Source: Turritopsis dohrnii (lineage: Eukaryota; Cnidaria; Hydrozoa; Anthoathecata; Oceaniidae). Taken from it: a stretch of DNA of 64,000 nucleotides. Position numbers and translations under genes: made by a program. Position 1 is the stretch's first letter; each line of letters begins with the position of its first letter. The notes beneath the pieces are model-generated. The model was not told the origin of the DNA, did no database searches, and was given only the letters and a program-made list of their open reading frames with translations. Location of the stretch: positions 496,001 through 560,000 of the forward strand of contig BQMF02000265.1 of the NCBI GenBank assembly GCA_027922465.2, read 5' to 3'. Of this stretch, positions 59,355-64,000 are shown piece by piece.

Positions 59355-60790
59355 ACAAACATACTTTTGCCATCATAACTTGCTTCATCAGTAAATACTG
59401 GAGTTAATTCATATTTGTAGCATTCCTTTTTAAACACCTTTACTGTTCTACGATAAAGACAACGGTTGCAAACCACACATACATGGTAAGGTCCCTGACA
59501 TATTTTAGATTTAAAACTTGAAACACAATCTTTACTTTTCCTACAAACCTTCAAAGCTTTTTTCTTTTTTTCAGCATGTTTTTGAGATCCTATGTTCAAT
59601 GTGTAGGCAATTCGCTTGGAATTTTTATTTTTAACTTTTGAAACTTCAGTGGCTTTTCTTTTCCTGCACTGAGCTTTAGCTGAATCTGATGCATTTCGCT
59701 CCCTACACTTAGCTTTGGCAGAATCTGATGCATTTCTTTCCCTACATTTAGCTTTGGCAGAATCTGATGCATTTCTTTCCCTACATTTAGCTTTGGCAGA
59801 ATCTGATGCATTTCTTTCCCTACATTTAGCTTTGGCAGAATCTGATGCATTTCTTTTCCTACACTTTGCTTTAGCAGAATCTGATGCATTTCTTTCTCTA
59901 CATTTAGCTTTGGCAGAATCTGATTCATTTCTTTTCCTACACTTCGTTTTAGCAGAATCTGATGCATTTCTTTCTCTACATTTAGCTTTGGCAGAATCTG
60001 ATTCATTTCTTTTCCTACACTTCGCTTTAGCAGAATCTGATGCATTTCTTTCTCTACATTTAGCTTTAGCAGTATCTGATGCCTTTCGTTCTCTGCATTT
60101 TGCCTTTTCATTAGCAGTTCTTTTTCTTTTCCGATCTTTTGCCTTAGAATATTCATTTTGAAGATTTTCTATAGTACCATCTTCCAAAATGTTTACACAA
60201 ATACTTTGTGTTTCAAAAGGTACAGACAAATCAGTTTCATTAACATATGTGGAAATCAAATAATTTTCAAGGTCAGTTTTTGTTTTAAATTTCAATAATG
60301 TTGAGAAACCATTAGCAGTTGACTGACCAAATATATCTTTGCTATGTGAATCAAATAAAAAGTAAAAATTTTTTGTCCAAATTACAGAAATGCAATAACC
60401 TTTTATAAAAAAAATGAGAGAATCTCCATCAAAATCCTCTGAAACCAAAAACCCAGACAGGTCTCCATAACTTAACAGACCACTTCTGTTTTTTAAAAAT
60501 CTTAAAAATATATGGCTTCCCAGCAAAGTTATTTGTTGTGGAAGTTCTGTAGCCATTAAGTAGTCTTCACTATTCAAGGATTTATATAGGTCATCCCCTT
60601 GCATGACAATGAAATCCAAATCATCAGCATTCCATCGTCCAATATGTTTTATTGCTGAAACACAGATTGAAATCAAAGCACAACATGAACACTGCCTGCC
60701 AGCTGTGCTACCAAACATTACATCTGCTTGATTAAACCTGCCTTGGACTGAAGTCTCAATTCTTATATTTCCCTTAGTCAATGGTGACAT
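59351..60790 (-). pseudogene. Helentron N-terminal protease-like domain and repeat tail
   Basis: 479 codons from ATG 60790. The first 200 residues have AGRQCSCCALISIC (likely Cys nucleophile) and FYFLFDSHSKDIFG (likely His), the layout of a papain-fold cysteine protease/deubiquitinase-like domain common in Helitron proteins. From about residue 220 to 360 there are eleven or so 13-residue repeats of AKCRERNASDS, giving a basic tail. A Cys-rich part (CVVCNRCLYRRTVKVF) then leads to the next piece, but a single-base loss near 59375 breaks the frame. Confidence 0.8.
59690..60110 (-). repeat. 39-bp coding tandem repeat in the Helentron
   Basis: About eleven units coding AK(C/A)R(E/K)RN(A/E)SDS. 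Two sub-types (RERNASDS and RKRNESDS) alternate in the distal part, showing that pairs of units were duplicated together. Long open frames in the other five frames are by-products. Confidence 0.85.
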
Positions 60791-60938
60791 TGTTAATTCA
60801 GTGATAACACGGCAAGGCGATGTGACTGATAAAACTTATTAATTGTACTAGCAAACCGATTAAGCTGTTATATAGAAAGTAGACTAATATAAATGACTGT
60901 AAAAAATATAATTGATGTGAAACAAATGTAATCAAATA
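60791..60938. other. Upstream region of the Helentron gene, nothing distinct seen
   Basis: AT-rich leader or promoter region; no clear TATA box chosen. Confidence 0.3.
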
Positions 60939-61158
60939 GGTGCTTGGGGAAAGCACAGAACGAATGGTGCTTGGGACAAAGCACAGAGCGAATGGTGCTT
61001 GGGCAAAAGCACAAAACTAAAGGTGCCTATAACAAAGCACAAAATAAAAGGTGCTTCTTTTGGGAAAAGCACAAAACAATACGGTACTGATTAACAGCAC
61101 AAAACAATATGGTACTGATTAACAGCACAAAACAATATGGTACTGATTAACAGCACAA
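60939..61158. repeat. Array of short hairpin units at the 5' side of the Helentron
   Basis: Units of the form GGTGCTTGGG...AAAGCAC occur about five times, then three nearly identical units GGTACTGATTAACAGCACAA (61082-61158). GTGCTT and AAGCAC can pair inside each unit. They may be 5' end structures or regulatory repeats of the element. Confidence 0.65.
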
Positions 61159-61380
61159 AAATAAGATAAACGATGCGTATATGAATTTTCAATCAAGAAA
61201 TCAGACAAGAAAAATACTTTCTTCAACACGCGTTCAGCTTCTTCAGGTTTCTTTCAGAATATTGTTTTTTTCAAAGATGATTTACAAATTACCACGTGGT
61301 ACTACTGCTCAGGCTAATCAGAAAGATTGGTGAAACAAAACATACACGTGACCTATAATAGCACTTGACTGTAAACTTAT

Positions 61381-61522
61381 CGCAGAATTCATGTAATTCA
61401 TGTAAACACCACACGAAATGGTTCATAACTTGGAGGAGTAGTAGTAGTAGTAGTAGTAGTAGGAGGAGGAGAAACACGGGTATTTTAAAGACTTTACTCC
61501 ACCATGGGTGTCCTAAAGTCAA
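61381..61522 (-). mobile_element. Solo end of the 128-bp foldback family
   Basis: Matches the right end of 21394-25671: CATGTAAAC, a spacer, GTTCATAACTTGGAG, a TAG microsatellite, GAAACACGGGTATTTTAAAG, and GGTGTCCTAAAGTCAA at the tip. There is no array and no second end within the window. Confidence 0.8.
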
Positions 61523-61749
61523 CAATATGAAAAATACTTTATAGTTCTTGGATGGAAACTTCGTCGATATTTCTTTCTAATTCATCCAGCTCATTTTTTT
61601 TCATTCACGCAAATACAAACAGAAGACTTGGATGAGATCGCTGATTTGATATTTGAACACATGAACATGATGTTCACTTTGTTGTTTTTCTTCAGAGATT
61701 TAATTTAAGAGCTCTTTTCTGAAACAACAACAAATTAGTGAGTATCGCC
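61523..61749. other. No feature seen
   Basis: AT-rich non-coding spacer. Confidence 0.4.
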
Positions 61750-62066
61750 AGTTTATTTATTTATTTACGAATGTTTACCCAGGATAGCCTCTTCAGTTTC
61801 TTAAGGTACTGTTATCAATGAGAGGGTCCTGCGAAGGAGGTGCTTGAGCATTTAAAGTCCCCATTTGGGCTACGAAACCTGTAATGACAGAAACCGCTCA
61901 ACTAAACAACCACCCCCTAGACATCATTCCTACTCTCTTGCTGAGTGCTAAGCAGAGAGGAGTGATTCACACTGTTATAGTCGCTGGCATGATTCGGTCG
62001 GGGGTTGAACCTGCGACCTCCCAAACAGGAAGCGAGCACTCTACCACAAGGCTACCAGTTGCAATT
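61750..62066 (-). mobile_element. tRNA-derived SINE, about 315 bp
   Basis: Read on the minus strand, the head is GGTAGCCTTGTGGTAGAGTG (A box) with GCAGGTTCAACCCCCGACC (B box) about 32 nt further on, folding like a tRNA. A body of about 230 bp and a TAAA-type tail (TTTATTTATTTATTTA on the plus strand at about 61754) follow. Target duplications are not clear. RNA polymerase III promoter function is inferred from the boxes. Confidence 0.8.
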
Positions 62067-62752
62067 GTAATTGAAATTGTAATTCTAGAACTCTTGTCAC
62101 TTAAGATCTTTATAAACTACTGCGGAACGGTATCCACAATTACGTGATGGCGATGCGCTTTATTCATTACAGAAATTAAATTAATTACAGTGTGTCGAAA
62201 CCATCGTTTATTCGATAGTTAAAAATAGTTTTCTCCAGCCTAGCAAGATATGACGTAATGATATTGTCACTCAGTATCGTATAGTCACCCATTTGCCCTT
62301 CATGTGTGTACCAAAGGAAACACCATAACTTCGAATGCTTATTTCGAATGAGTTGATATTGTTGTGAAGTTCCAAATACGAAAAATGTAAAAACATATAA
62401 ACAAAAAATCAACAACTAACTTGTCCAACAGTTATTTCTTTTCCAAACTTGAGAAACATCCCGATTAATCCAAGAAATAAACATGGTTGCTATAAAAGGG
62501 AAGGGAAAGATATGGTGCAGTAAATTTAGGGCATTTACGATTTGTTAGTGTGGCCGTGATGTTGCTATTCGGAAAGCTTGGACGAGAATCAACTAAACTA
62601 TCTTTCAATGATCAAGTTTTAAAAGGGAGAAAAGTTGAAGTTGTTTGAGGGACCTTTGAAAACAGATTTATTTTTGTGTAGTGGAGCGTAGCAAGTGCCG
62701 TGGAGCGAAGCGGAACAAAGTCCATTTGATATGATCAAATACCAGTGGCGGA
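62067..62752. other. No gene seen
   Basis: Non-coding AT-rich sequence; a minus-strand open frame near 62185-62415 has no motif. Confidence 0.4.
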
Positions 62753-62904
62753 TTAGAGGTATGTCGAAATTTGTAAAGGAGAGTGTTTAGCAATCTAACC
62801 ATAAAAGAAAAGCGTTCAAATAATCCCATTGATATAAATAGAATTCACAAATTATGTTAATGCTCTCCTACACAAATTTCTACATACCTCTAGATCCGCC
62901 ACTG
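62753..62904. mobile_element. 152-bp hAT-like MITE with 5-bp target duplication
   Basis: Ends CAGTGGCGGATTAGAGGTAT and, reversed, CAGTGGCGGATCTAGAGGTA. Perfect AATAC duplications at 62748-62752 and 62905-62909. Internal inverted similarity extends another 20 bp (AAATTTGT, GGAGAG). Confidence 0.85.
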
Positions 62905-62909
62905 AATAC

Positions 62910-63653
62910 TGTCGAAATTTACTAACAGAGAGATGCATTTTCATCTGCTGTAAATCAACAAAAGTTTGCGATTAGTCTCACTGACAGTATTCAGAGAGAG
63001 TATTTATAGAGTAGTTCAGTCAGATATGATTTTGAATTTTCAACAAATTTTCAAAGTATGGCTTTTAGGCAAATTTACCTGTTAATCAAGGACTGTTCGT
63101 TAAAAAAAAAAAAGTCATTTTTAGAGTTAAATAGATTGTTTTTTTTCCGAGAAGCCTTTGAGATTTGTTTTTTGTGACTTCCAACAAACTCCTACCCTAG
63201 ATGGAAACGTTGTTTCCTGAGAATTTCTTAAATTCAGTGAAGGCTGCAGAAAAAGCTGTAGATTCATCATCCGTACTTTTAATCCAATTAAAATTTAATT
63301 GCTACTATCCTCGCGTTTATTCAGCTTTGTGTTTTGATCCACTGTTTACAGTTTTATTTCCACACAACATAATCAAGTCACTTACGATTTAATGAGTGAC
63401 CACTTAGAAATTCTTATTACCAGTTTGAAATTCTTATTCCAATGAATGATTCCATTGTTGCTAATGGCAACTGATTTGTATGTGCTGTATATAAATTTGC
63501 ATCGTAAAGATTTACCTTTGTATCTTACCGTCGAGACATATCAAAACAGTTGACGTCATCATGAAATTCATCTATTTGAAGAAATACGAACTCTGTCATT
63601 TATGTCAGTCAAATTTTGTTGCTTTTCAACAAAAATGTAACCATATTTATCCA
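62910..63653. other. No gene seen
   Basis: AT-rich. The plus-strand open frame at 63201-63392 shows no motif or splice context. Confidence 0.4.
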
Positions 63654-63713
63654 CAAAATATTGTCTCATTTGCTACTCAATAGCAAAATATTGTCTCATT
63701 TGCTACTCAATAG
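63654..63713 (+). repeat. Exact 30-bp tandem duplication
   Basis: CAAAATATTGTCTCATTTGC plus TACTCAATAG occurs twice without a difference. Confidence 0.85.
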
Positions 63714-64000
63714 CAAAATCATCAGAAACGTTCAAAGTACGTCCACTCTCGAGAACTGAAAACCTCGAGTAATGGAACACTTCGAAAACCTTTTGTCGGC
63801 CTTTCAGTTCCCCAGTGGAATAATTAGAAGTAAAAAAGAGTTTGAAAAAGTGGCGAAAATTAGAGGCTAGGCTATAAAGGCGGATTTACACACAGTGAAT
63901 GTTTCGCGCGAAGCGAACTTTTAGCGGCGAAAAAATCGCCTCATCTCGATTTACACAAACAAAATTTTGGTGCTCGAATTACTGTTTTCATGGCTAGTTG
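63714..64000. other. GCGAAA-rich sequence, possible element start cut by the window end
   Basis: From about 63880, CGGATTTACACACAG, CGCGCGAAGCG and GGCGAAAAAATCGCC look like the start of a palindromic repeat, but the other end is outside the window. Confidence 0.3.

Larger units (their letters stand above)
53832..61158 (-). mobile_element. Helentron (Helitron with C-terminal endonuclease), decayed
   Basis: On the minus strand, in order: a cysteine-protease-like domain plus basic repeat tail (60790-59351), Rep/HUH nuclease and PIF1-type helicase (59354-55104), and an apurinic-type endonuclease at the C-terminus (within 55117-53984). The endonuclease marks the Helentron group. Four single-base frameshifts (near 59375, 58173, 55893 and 55113) and one MITE insertion (58357-58717) break it. 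Both boundaries are approximate. Confidence 0.85.

Noticed and set aside
59715..60161. Long open frames (plus and minus) across the Helentron repeat region
   Set aside because: They are by-products of the 39-bp coding repeat in the true frame; their proteins are simple repeats.

Overview
The window is metazoan nuclear DNA from an invertebrate, very rich in transposons. It is AT-rich and holds spliced genes with GT-AG introns, a tRNA-derived SINE, many MITEs, and elements common in cnidarian and mollusc genomes: a Helentron with a C-terminal endonuclease, a KDZ-like transposase, an EnSpm-like transposase beside a DUF4806-type gene, a BEL/Pao element and a Polinton/Maverick. I cannot narrow the taxon further from sequence alone.
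Layout. 1-9 kb: a decayed gene, MITEs, a GACGTC-rich tandem repeat, and the only clear host-type gene, a four-exon secreted chitin-binding (peritrophin-like) protein at 5902-6736. 9-15 kb: a decayed SWIM-associated-type gene, a 5'-truncated LINE, and a 718-bp non-autonomous DNA transposon with perfect 33-bp inverted ends and a 7-bp target duplication. 15.4-20 kb: a DUF4806-type gene of eleven recognisable exons and an EnSpm-like transposase. 21.4-25.7 kb: a giant foldback element whose two arms are arrays of a 128-bp unit in opposite orientation around a 301-bp spacer. 26.1-26.96 kb: remnant of another Polinton polymerase.
26.96-44.61 kb: a 17.6-kb Polinton/Maverick (adintovirus-like) element with degenerate inverted ends. 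It carries protein-primed DNA polymerase B, an integrase with a broken N-terminus, major and minor capsid proteins, a packaging ATPase, several small membrane proteins, and unusual cargo: an innexin, a TFIIS-like zinc-ribbon mini-protein, and two ankyrin-type proteins resembling those of large DNA viruses. Promoters are visible. Polymerase and both ankyrin genes share a module with a TATA-like box next to the ATG and, exactly 60 bp upstream of the ATG, a palindrome made of a perfect NF-kB site between two AP-1 sites. Two divergent virion-gene pairs share a second, bidirectional promoter. Convergent gene ends carry perfect hairpins.
44.61-48.6 kb: BEL/Pao gag-pol cut off at the Polinton edge. 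48.7-50.2 kb: spliced KDZ-like transposase. 51-61 kb: a Helentron broken by four frameshifts and one MITE insertion, perhaps with an RPA-like companion. 61.4-64 kb: a solo foldback end, a tRNA-SINE and a hAT-like MITE.
The most interesting system is the Polinton. Its replication gene and host-interaction-type genes seem wired to host stress/immune transcription factors, and it carries a gap-junction protein. Its polymerase, capsid and ATPase frames are open, while the integrase and one membrane-protein gene are broken.
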